Assembly: GCA_012295275.1 (NCBI GenBank)
Contig: CM022674.1
Span: 14,593,374 to 14,657,373 of the forward strand
Reading direction: 5' to 3'
DNA: 64,000 nt
From: Chrysomallon squamiferum
Lineage: Eukaryota; Mollusca; Gastropoda; Neomphalida; Peltospiridae
Made by a program: the position numbers and the translations under genes. This document shows, piece by piece, positions 13,901 through 26,895 of the stretch (positions within the stretch are counted from its first letter, which is position 1; each line of letters opens with the position of its first letter). The notes beneath the pieces are model-generated. The model was not told where the DNA came from, ran no database searches, and saw only the letters and a program-made list of their open reading frames with translations.

Positions 13901-16900
13901 CTGCTACTACTACTAATACTATCTAATACTACTACTACTATTATTGCTACTACTAATACTGCAACTGCTCTAATACTATCACTACTACTATTACATTACT
14001 ACTACTAATACTGCAACTGCTCTAATACTATCACTACTACTATTATTATTGCTACTAGTAATATCACTATTAAGGCTAATACTATTACAACTACTGTAAC
14101 TACTTCAATTACCACATCTGACCACCACCACTACTACTACCACCATTATTACCACTACTACTACTACCATTATTACCACTACTACTACTACCACTACTAC
14201 TCTATTGTTACTACATTTACTACTACTACTACTACTACTACTACTAATAATAAAAACAGTAACAAAAAACCCAATAAAAATAAGAAAAGTAACAATACAA
14301 ACCTTTAAATCTTCCTTCGAAGGTTTGCCATCCACTTTGTCAAAGTATTCAAACAGCTGTCTCCATAGAGTTATCTTTCTTGTCTTCTCATCATCGTGTG
14401 GAAGATAATCTTTGACAGGGGCCCCGACTTCGAGATAAAGTTGTTTGATAATCCGCTCGGCTACCTCGCGAACCTCATTCGTGGAAGATAATCTTTGACA
14501 GGGGCCCCGACTTCGAGATAAAGTTGTTTGATAATCCGCTCGGCTACCTCGCGAACCTCACCTGCGTTGTGTTTCAGCGCTGACATGCAGAACGTCATCA
14601 TGTTGTCTAGAGTCAGTCCACTACAAACACAGAGTTAATATCAATACACTGCTTTGTGTTCTGTGTTTATATTCAGAGAAAATAACAGAAAGAAAGAAAG
14701 AAAGAAAGAAAGAAGGAAAGATAGAAGAGAAAAAAGAAGTAAAGAAAAGGAAAGAAAACAATGAAAAATCATAACCTCTTGTACCTTTAATGACACTTTA
14801 ACTTTCTCTTTTATCTGAAGTGACTACTTTCATAGTCACAGTGCTTTGTGTTGTAACACAATCTCTGGAGTAGTCTGTATTCTCTTCAGTCCAGTTTGCA
14901 GTTTATACTTCAGTTTTATACTAGAGTTAGACATGGAGTTTTTAACCTACTTGAACAAAGTCAAGTGACATTGTAGAATTCATTGGTATTGTAACATTAG
15001 GAATACAGCAGCTGTATTCATGTGACAGAAATCTCACAGTCAAAATGAGATGTTGTATGACACTGGGCCAAGCAATACAGACAATTTAGACATCACGTTT
15101 TCAGTTTCATTCTGGAGTTGGACAGAGAGTTTTTAACTTACCTTAACCGAACAAAGAAATAATAACTGATATCAACATTTTTGTTTATGTTGGTCAAACG
15201 TTTTGTTGTATTAAGAATTAAATAATAATAAAACAACACATTAGAAAGACAGTGATTTCATTAGAAAAGTAGAAAAAAATTAAATTAAAAAAATTAAACT
15301 TACTTGTTTGACAGTCCGTGATCTTTGTAAAGTTGTTCTACAATCTCACAGTGACTTTGAGCAAGTCTAGGAGCCATCGACACTTTGATAGGTTTTATGC
15401 ACTCATGCAGAACAGCATTGGTTGGCTGAAAATAGAAACTTTATTCAATAAATTTTAAATTTTAACTTTATATTTTACGTTATTTTAGTTACAACAAATA
15501 ATCAACAGTTCTGTCACAGTTAAAAGATATGTTTATTAATTTACAATAATAATAATAATAATATAATAATAATAACAATAATAATAATGATGATAATATA
15601 ATAATAATAACAATAACAACAACAATAAAAAATAATAAAATAACGACAATTCATAATGATGATGATGATAATAATAATAATCAAATATAAATAAATAAAG
15701 AAATAAACTCACTTTGACTTCTGGAAGTTTTGCAATATCTAAAATAGCATTTCTGGCATCATCTCTGTTTCTCAAAGCCTGCAAAATAAATCAATGTTAA
15801 CTTTCACAGGTTAAAATAAATCAATGTTAACTTTCACAGGTTAAAATAAATCAATGTTTACTTTCACAGGTTAAAATAAATCAATGTTAACTTTCACAGG
15901 TTAAAATAAATCAATGTTAACTTTCACAGGTTAAAATAAATCAATGTTAACTTTCACAGGTTAAAATAAATCAATGTTAACTTTCACAGGTTAAAATAAA
16001 TCAATGTTAACTTTCACAGGTTAACTCTAGAACACATCTAAATTGATATTTTTTTTTTTTATGATTTTTTTAAAATTAATAACCATATGAAAAAAATAGA
16101 AGCTTAACAAATGCAAGGAAATAAAATCAAAACAAAATCTCATGCAATTTGAATATTTGTAAAACATTTTTCTGTCATTCAAACAAAATGAAATAAAAGA
16201 GGGTAAAACGCTATATTCTGTAAGAAGTGCAGATAAAACAACACACAGAGATGTAGATAAAACAACAACACTAAAAACAGATCTCACCGTGTCTCCTCCT
16301 TTGTGTAAAAGGTTAGGAACTGTTTTTTCTACAGCATAGGCAGCCTCCTGCCTGGACAGTCTGAAAATAACACAGTTCTTGTTATTAGTAACAGTGAAAA
16401 TAACACAGTACTTGTTATTAGTAACAGTGAAAATAACACAGTACTTGTTATCAGTAACAGTGAAAATAACACAGTACTTGTTATTAGTAACAGTGTAATG
16501 TGTGTCAGATTCCCTCAGACATAATGAGCTACATTCTAACTAAGATTGGTTTACTAATAATAACAGTAGCAGTAGTAACAAGAAGACGAAGGATAAGAAA
16601 AACAACAACAACAATTGCTTTTCAGTGTAAACACTGGTTTATCAATAATCTTTCGGTCAATGGGAAGGTACATATAAAATATTTTTTTTGCTACTAATCA
16701 GTAAAAACAGATTGTAGTATGTCAGTACACTTCCTTTCTTAAACTGACCTAGTATTAATGGAAGATAACAAGACTGATTTTTCAAAGATAAACTCACTGG
16801 ACACCCTTGTTCCAATGACTGTATCCTAGAACATCAAAAGCTACATGTATGTAGTGCCACTTTCATGAGAAACTAAAAGACTCTTCGATATAAAATACCA

Positions 16901-19900
16901 CAGGTAACATAAATTTTGTGTCTGACCAAGTAAAGTCACTGACAAAAATCTTTTCAGTGTTCTAATAATGTCATCAAACTCTAAAAACTATTTCAGTGTT
17001 CATTTTCAAAAAAGAAACAATTCTTTACTTGTGTTTTGTAATGAAATCTCTCAACATCATCTTTTCAAGTTGAAGAGCTGCCTTGAAAACCTGAAAATTA
17101 GAAAAATGTAAAGTTACAAAATGAAGATATCATGTTTTATATCTTATCACATACACTTTGATATCTTTCTTCTAGTTTGTATGCTGTAAGAAATGTTTTA
17201 TATCTTATCACATACACTTTGATATCTTTCTACTAGTTTGTATGCTGTAAGAAATGTTTTATATCTTATCGCATACACTTTGATATCTTTCTACTAGTTT
17301 GTATGCTGTAAGAAATGTTTTATGTCTTATTACATACACTTTGATATCTTTTTACTATTTTGTGCGTTGTAAGAAATGTTTTATATCTTATTGCACACAC
17401 TTTGATATCTTTTTTTAGTTTGATGTAAGAAATGTTTTATATCTTATCGCATACACTTTGATATCTTTCTACTAGTTTGTATGCTGTAAGAAATGTTTTA
17501 TATCTTATCGCATACACTTTGATATCTTTCTACTAGTTTGTATGCTGTAAGAAATGTTTTATATCTTATCACATACACTTTGATATCTTTCTACTAGTTT
17601 GTATGCTGTAAGAAATGTTTTGTGTCTTATTACATACACTTTGAAACTATTTTGTGTGTTGTAAGAAATGTTTTATATCTTAAGAAACTTTGATATCTTT
17701 TTAGTTTGATGTAAGAAATGTTTTGTGTCTTATTACAGAAACTTTGATATCTTTCTACTATTTTTGTGTTAAGAAATGTTTTTATGATGTTTTTTGAAAT
17801 GTTTTGTATGCTGTAAGAAATGTTTTATATGCTGTAAGAACTTTGATATCTTTCTACTAGTTTGTGTGCTGTAAGAAATGTTTGTGTATTGTAAGAAATG
17901 TTTGTAGTCTGTATTTAAATTTTGTGCGTTGTAAGAAATGTTTTGTGTGTTGTAAGAAATGTTTTGTGTGATGTAAGAAATGTTTGTGTGTTGTAAGAAA
18001 TGTTTTGTGTGATGTAAGAAATGTTTGTGTGTTGTAAGAAATGTTTTGTGTGATGTAAGAAATGTTTTGTGTGTTGTAAGAAATGTTTTGTGTGTTGTAA
18101 GAAATGTTTTGTGTGTTGTAAGAAATGTTTGTGTCTTACCGCGTACACTTTGTCGTCTATAGCTCTCTTTATGAGGAACACTGCAGCTCTGAACATCGCC
18201 TTTGCATCATCTTTTCCCACTGACATCGGCAGCACATCGAGTTGTTTGTAGACAGCAAGCAGCGAATCTTCTCTGTACGACCACGTCTTCGAGTACGCTT
18301 TAGACACCTACAAGTTTGATTTGTTTTATTTAATTAAATTATGAGTACGCTTTAGACACCTACAAGTTTGATTTATTTAATTAAATTATGAGTACACTTT
18401 TGACACCTACAAGTTTGTTTTGTTTTATTTAATTAAATTATGAGTACGCTTTAGACACCTACAAGTTTGTTTTGTTTTATTTAATTAAATTATGAGTACG
18501 CTTTAGACACCTACAAGTTTGTTTTGTTTTATTTAATTAAATTATGAGTACACTTTTGACACCTACAAGTTTGATTTGTTTTATTTAATTAAATTATGAG
18601 TACACTTTAGACACCTACAAGTTTGATTTATTTAATTAAATTATGAGTACGCTTTAGACACCTACCAGTTTGTTTTATTTAATTAAATTATGAGTACACT
18701 TTTGACACCTACAAGTTTGATTTGTTTTATTTAATTAAATTATGAGTACACTTTAGACACCTACAAGTTTGATTTGTTTTATTTAATTAAATTATGAGTA
18801 CACTTTAGACACCTACAAGTTTGATTTGTTTTATTTAATTAAATTATGAGTACGCTTCAGACACCTACAAGTTTGATTTGTTTTATTTAATTAAATTATG
18901 AGTACACTTTAGACACCTACAAGTTTGATTTATTTAATTATATTATGAGTACGCTTTAGACACCTACAAGTTTGATTTATTTAATTAAGTTTGATTTGTT
19001 TTATTTAATTTAAATTATGAGTATGCTTTAGACACCTACAAGTTTGATTTGTTTTATTTAATTAAATTATGAGTACGCTTCAGACACCTACAAGTTTGAT
19101 TTGTTTTATTTAATTAAATTATGAGTACACTTTAGACACCTACAAGTTTGATTTGTTTTATTTAATTAAATTATGAGTACGCTTTAGACACCTACAACTT
19201 TGTTTTATTTAATTAAATTATGAGTACGCTTTAGACATCTACAAGTTTGATTTGTTTTATTTAATTAAATTATGAGTAAGACACCTACAAGTTTGTTTTG
19301 TTTTATTTAATTAAATTATGAGTACACTTTAGACACCTACAATTTTTCTTTTTTCTGATTACTTTAGTTATTATTTTAGATTTGATTTTTGGTTATTATC
19401 GTGAACACATTTAAACTGTTTAACATATCCTCTTCTTTTTCAGTTATTTATATAATTGAAAATATATTTCAAATTTTTGTTGTTTTTGTTTTTTTAATTA
19501 TATAATATGTTACCAATTTCTACAAACTAAGTTATGTGACATTTTTGAAACTAAAAGCAATTGTAACCAACAAAAACAGTAATTATAATAATAACAATAC
19601 TACACTACTATTACAGATAATAATAATAACAATAAAGATAATAGTAATAATAATAATAACAGTAATAATAACAATAATAATAACAGTATTAATACAAATG
19701 ACAATAATATTTACCAATGGCTGACCAAAAATATCAATGGCAGAAGACGCATCCCTCAAATCTTTCTCAGTCATAGGTTCAACTTCATCTGAAATTCAAC
19801 ACACATCTATGTAAAATATTTATATTCATATTAATTCTTCAAACAAATCAAAATTACTGTTAACAATTTTTATTTTGTAGAAAAATAAATTATTAATGTA

Positions 19901-20343
19901 TCACAGGAAAGGATTTTTGGTTATAAAATAAATTACACTTTGATCTTACCAACATTTTCTGAAGATTCAGTTTCAGGGACATCTGACTCTTCAAAAGTTG
20001 GTGGTGGCCTAAAAATAATTAAAATAACTGGATATGATTTTCACTCATAATAAATAATAAATACAGAAACACACACAAACAACAATGTGGTCATTAATTA
20101 TTTTATTACTGAAAATTATGAAATGCAAATATTGTTTGAAAACTTATGTTGTTCTGCTTTATTCATATAGTGTTTTGTTGACAATATGGATAAAAAAAAA
20201 TAATAAAAAAAATATATATATATATATATAAATTTATAAAATATCATCTCCAAAACAAGATGGAAGTATTTAATTTATTTAATTAAAACTGATATTAAAC
20301 TACTGGACAGAGCATAGCTGTGAAATATATTTTCTTCTCTTCC

Positions 20344-20393
<50 letters not shown>

Positions 20394-21905
20394 GAGAATT
20401 TGTGATAACTGACTATAATGTAAAACTCAATAATTTTACCCTCTAAAAATCTCTTTGATGCTAGTAGAAACACAAAAAGTTAAAATAAAGTTCAAGAAAT
20501 CTACTTTGTATTAGTTTCTGAAGCTTCTCAATGTTAGTTGCATCATTCATCAACAATGTAAAACTAACAACACAGCAGCTGCACTGATTGCTACAGATAT
20601 AAATAACACAGATACTACTAAATAGATACTGACTACAACAGATATAAATAACACAGATACTACTAAACAGATACTGACTACAACAGATATAAATAACCCA
20701 GATACTACTAAATGGATACTGACTACAACAGATATAAATAACCCAGATACTACTAAATAGATACTGACTACAACAGATATAAATAACCCAGATACTACTA
20801 AATAGATACTGACTACAACAGATATAAATAACCCAGATACTACTAGATACTGACTGCTAGATATAAATAACCCAGATACTACTAAACAGATACTGACTAC
20901 AACAGATATAAATAACCCAGATACTACTAAATAGATACTGACTACTACAGATATAAATAACCCAGATACTACTAAACAGATACTGACTACAACAGATATA
21001 AATAACCCAGATACTACTAAATAGATACTGACTACAACAGATATAAATAACCCAGATGCTACTAAATAGATACTGACTACAACAGATATAAATAACCCAG
21101 ATGCTACTAAATAGATACTGACTACAACAGATATAAATAACCCAGATACTACTAAATAGATACTGACTACAACAGATATAAATAACCCAGATACTACTAA
21201 ATAGATACTGACTACAACAGATATAAATAACCCAGATACTACTAAATAGATACTGACTACAACAGATATAAATAACCCAGATACTACTAAACAGATACTG
21301 ACTACAACAGATATAAATAACCCAGATACTACTAAACAGATACTGACTACAACAGATATAAATAACCCAGATACTACTAAATAGATACTGACTACTACAA
21401 AGATATAAATAACCCAGATACTACTAGATACTGACTACTACAGATATAAATAACCCAGATACTACTAAATAGATACTGACTACAACAGATATAAATAACC
21501 CAGATACTACTAAACAGATACTGACTACTACAGATATAAATAACCCAGATGCTATGCAGTCTCATTGTCAAAATGAGATGGGTTGTTCTTCTTTAACACT
21601 CTAAGTACTTTCAATCTGGCACAAGTAATGAACAGATTTTACACTGTGTATCTTCAGTATTATTCTTAGACAAAGGTTTTTAACTTACCTTAAACAGAAC
21701 AAATCAAACGCCAGCGAGACAAGACAAGTTATTTAGTAAATAAAGATTTCTGATATTTAAAGATTATGAAGAATATAAGAAATCACTGAGGTAGTTTGGG
21801 GTGACCTTTCTACTATGTGTGTGAGGTTTAAAAAAAAAATCAACTGAAAAACCTTTCTAGTATTTTCAACCTATTACAATTGTCAAATATTGTTAAAATA
21901 ATAAT

Positions 21906-21960
<55 letters not shown>

Positions 21961-24900
21961 GTTATAATAATAAATTAGTTGACCTGAATTCTTAAGGTTC
22001 TCTTTTAACACTAATCTGAACTGTACAGGTAATTAATCCAAGCAGGGCCTGAAATCAAAACTTCACTGCAAAAACTAAAAAAATCAAGAACCAGTTATTT
22101 TAGAGTACATAGTGAGTAGAAACCTGAATCAACACAAAGATGTGAGTACACTGACATGTCTGCAGCCTGTAGTGAGCAACTCACACCTGTTTACTCACCT
22201 GTGTATTGGCAGCTGTCTCTCTTCGTACAGAGTTTTCTGATGAACGAAATCATCAGTTGATGAAGCTGGTTCTGCTACTGGACTAGGTCTTTGAAAAGTA
22301 ACAAGCAAGTAGCAGAAGTAATATTTAAAAAAGAGAAAAGAAAAAACCAGTATAAAAATAAATATTAGTAATCTATAACCATTAGCAGAAATAAAAGATT
22401 TTGAATATGTTATCTACTTGGACTAAAATAAAAAATGGATATTAACTATATTATCTACATGGATTAAAAACTAAATAAGATGTATGAATAAACTATATAC
22501 TTGGATAAAAAAACTAAATATTATATTAATTATACTATATACATGAATTAACAACTAACTGCAATAATAAATATATTATCTAACTGTGTTAAAAACTAAA
22601 TCAGATAATAAACATATTATCTAATTAGATAAAAAGATACCCAGTATTTCTGAAATTAAAAACTAACTGCAATATCAAATATACTAGTAAATAGCAAAGA
22701 AAAAATGTACAAAATAAAAAAATTTTAATTAAAAGATAAAGAAAAAACTAAGAACAATGTAAGAGGTTATGACATGTAAACTAGAAGATTATCTAATTAA
22801 TAAGAGAAAAATTCAGCTGAACTGCAGAAATTTTATTTCTCTATGTTTACTAAAAAAAATATTTTATCAGTGGTGTAATTTAAAGAGTTTAAACCAAAAT
22901 GGAGGTTCTACCTTCTGGCTGTGGGGAGTGGCCGCTCGTCATAGCGTGGGGGGCTCTGTGGGGGTGTTTGAATGTCTTCCACCATTCGTGGAGAGGTTTT
23001 TGTCTTTAAAGCTGGAAGAAAAAATAAAAAAATAGAAAATTACAATAAAATAAATTCTTTATAAACTATATATAAGAAAAAAGCCAATAATTTTTCATTT
23101 ATTTATTTATTTATTTAGTTTTGCCTCTTCTGTTGCTTTTAACATTGCCTCAGATTTTTTCATAAATATTTAATATTCAAATTGTTACACATTATTATAA
23201 ATAAATTTAAAAATATTTTGTTGATTTATGCCTACATAATGATGTGTTTGTCTTTGTTTGTGTAAGTATACATGTGTGTGTGTATATGTGTGTTTGTGTG
23301 TGTATACATGTGTGTGTATATGTGTGTTTGTGTGTGTGTATACATGTGTGTGTATACATGTGTGTATGTGAATATATGTGCTATGTATATATGTGTGTAT
23401 ATGTGTTTTTGTATGTGAATATATGTGTTTGTGTGTAATGAATGTATGCATTATGTATGTAAAGTTAACTTATACAATTCTGTATAACTCACTGTAATCA
23501 GATGATAAGTCAAAGGCCTAAAAATAAAAATATATAAAAAAATTCAGATGAATAAAACTGACATCTTTGTGAAACATTCACATTAATAAAACATAATGAA
23601 TGAATGAATGATTAGCAGTCACAAGCACTTATAAAAGAACAAATACAGAATAATTTACTGATTAAAAGCATGCACAGCAAGGTTTAAATTTTTCACAAAT
23701 GATTTCTAAATGTGGTTGCTGTATGGATCAAGGTAATCCGAGTAGATTAACTCACTGGATTAAGGCCAAGAAGTTCTGAAATGCGAAGGTCTGCATACGC
23801 CTGGTTTCTGTATTCGTCCATCTGCGTCTTCTTCAACTTGGCTTTGTCGTAATCTTCACTTTCCACCGCCTGCCTCTTCTCCACCTCCATCTTACCCAGC
23901 CTCTCTCCCACCTAGCAGCAAAAACATCTATTTTTAAACCCATTACCTAATAAACATTAGCCAACAAAATAAGTACACATATTTAAATCACTATTTTTTT
24001 TCTTAATTAAGTAAATAATATACACATTAATGAGTGAAATAAAATAAAATTATTAAAAGGTAAGTCTTTCACTGAGCCAGATAACTAAGCAAGACAAAAC
24101 AACATGATTTCTGATGACTTCATCATGGCTTCTTGTCTAGCTAGATTAGGCTGGAAATGGAAAGTAAGGACTCAGGTCTTGTTAGGGCAGTTCCAGAAAT
24201 TAGCATGGGTGGGGCTATAACTTTATATATAATGATAAATATAGCATTTTTATTTTTAATTATAAATGGTGGAAATAAAGATTAAAAACAATTAAAATGA
24301 TTATGTATATAAATTTATTTATTTATTTATTTATTTACTTATTAACCTCCTACAGACTTAAATCCTATGTGGTTATTTCTGGAACAACCAAAACAGAAAG
24401 AAAGAGTATTTATTGTTTTAACTGTTGTGAGTTACTAGTTTTCTAATGTACACTTTGCAACCACAAAATTATATTAAAAAAATATTAAATTTTTTTTTAA
24501 AACAATAATAATAATAATAATGATAATAATAATAATAATTAATAAAATAAAATTATTTTTGCATTACTGTTATTATTATTTTTTTTTTTTTAGACACTTC
24601 TGTTGGTAACAGAAATTATAAAACAGTTCAAAATTGACTGTAATATTATTATTCTTTTTATTATTATTATTTTTTTTTTTTTTTAATTAATGTTAAACAT
24701 CTGATCAATGTTTCATAGAAAATGTACATTAAAAAACCTAAAGCATATTTTGTTAATTAGGAAAGCTTAAAAAAGGGTTTAATGTTTAAATTAGATTTTC
24801 TAAAACATTTTTTTACAATAAAGCCAAATCATGTTGTTTCGAGTCTTGCAAAATTAAATTATGCAAAAATTAATAAAATAATTTAAATATAAAAATTAAC

Positions 24901-26789
24901 ATTTTCGAAAAACAACTGAGTTAAAGAAATAAATAATAAAATTAATTTAAATATAAAAATATAGAAATTAGTTTCACACAACTAAACAATGCTTCATTGT
25001 TAATTAATAATTAAAAGCTTTACTTTACAAGCACCTCTAACTAAATTAATCATTAATCTCTCTACATGTTAGACATCATGACAGAGAAAGTAACTTTTTT
25101 TTCTTCACAATTCCTTATTTATTATTTGTCATTAATTTGTTATTTTTTATTTTATTTATATATTTTTACGGATAAAATATTTATGATTTTTGAATATATC
25201 ATTTTAAAAAAACATTTTATAAAGGAATTTAATTAAGTTTTAAGTGAAAATCTTTAAAAAAGGCTTTTAGTTTGTCATAAAAATTCTTAAAAATAAACAG
25301 TTATTATTTCTTTTTTTTCCTTCAATGGATTTATTAGTGTACACATTAACTGTCTTAACTGATAATCACTTCAAATATTTCACAATTGTTTTTAATATTC
25401 TGTGAAGGAAAGATAACAATTAATACTTCATTTGCCTTTCAATGGATTTATTCACTGTAAACATAGTAAATTAAATAACTATTTTGAGTAAGACAAGGAT
25501 TAGACATTATTTCTGGAACTGGCTAGAAGAGAAGAAAGCAGAGACAAGAAGCCGTGAAGAGAGATCACCCTGTAAGAAGAGTATTCCAGTTTTATACGCA
25601 GGGAGTCTGTGTCATTCAGTGAGACGTCTATAGGTTCCAGTTTCTTCTTGTATCGCTGCAGACGGTGAGAAAATGTTGGGTTTGCTACACTCGTTTCGGG
25701 TTCGGGTAAAACGGAATAGTTTCGTTTGTGGATGCTTTGATCATCAGGGACTTTTACAAGTTGGTCGTAACGTTTAAAGTGAGGTGAATCGACTGGTAAC
25801 CAGTAGGGATCGTCTTCCGAGTCTAAACTCGTTTCAAAGTCAGCAAGTGATGTGAACGTCTGCCCTCCGTGTTTGAATCTGACATTTTTCTTCCTCACCG
25901 GTAGAGGGTTAAACTGGTTGTCGGAGGGCAGGAGGTAGGGGTCATCGAGTACACTGTGTGACACACTTTTGACAGGGACCCAGTAGGGGTCTGAGTTTGT
26001 GTCTGTACTCGCCACTGGCTCAGTGAGGTAAACAGGTGGGGGAACATCTTCTAACGACAGCTGTAAACAAACATTCCTAACAACATCATCTCTCTAAACT
26101 CTTGTACAGTTCAACACTTTTAATTTTAATATATTATGTAGTGACATTAATAAGAGAAAACAGTTTGAGTTAACAAATTTCAAGTTTATAATTTTGGTAT
26201 CTCTATATTTAAAGTAAAAACTGACTACATCTCAGTTATCTGTCACATGACATGGTTACCTGTATAACATTCAAATTGATTCATAATTAATTAAATAAGT
26301 GATATAAAACTGAAAACTGAAAAAAAACAAAAAAAAAATATGTTTTTCAACTCTCCTGTACAAATAATAAATTAAATAGCGACAAAAACGTTGTAAAGTT
26401 TCATTATCAAAATAATTAGAGAATGTAATAAACACAAAACACACAGGTGTGTTTGATTAGTTGTAATGAAACACCTGACATTTGACTTGTTAGTGATTAT
26501 ACCTAAAACCTACCTTTTGTAATTCAGAAATTGCCTGCTTCAGTTTCTTGGCAATGTCGTATTTTTCCTCTGAAATACAAAAATAAACAATTATAATAAA
26601 TGCTGGATGATCATGTAATTACTTGAATTAACAACATATATTTCAAAACCGTATCATACATTTTAATTAGTCTTCAAATGGTTTACTTTTATTTTGTACT
26701 AAATTGTTAATCAGGTATAATTATATAGCTTTGATTACAAACATATTTTTAAAGAACATTTTGAAAAGTTAATAATGAAAAAAAAAAAA

Positions 26790-26820
<31 letters not shown>

Positions 26821-26853
26821 TTGATGAGGATAATATTAATGAGGATGAAGAAG

Positions 26854-26895
<42 letters not shown>

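Larger units (their letters stand above)
14303..20008 (-). other. CEP104: CEP104 (part): TOG-domain exons
   Basis: Coding exons in order are 19950-20008, 19715-19788 (MTEKDLRDASSAIDIFG), 18140-18307 (AYSKTWSYREDSLLAVYKQL), 17029-17090, 16288-16360, 15713-15778, 15304-15425 and 14303-14620. They encode the HEAT-like helices of the TOG domain, which binds tubulin. All phases agree except inside the last exon, where an 83-bp direct duplication adds a frameshift and a stop unless it is removed from the RNA. Exon 18140-18307 is enclosed by repeat arrays derived from both of its own splice sites. Confidence 0.92.
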
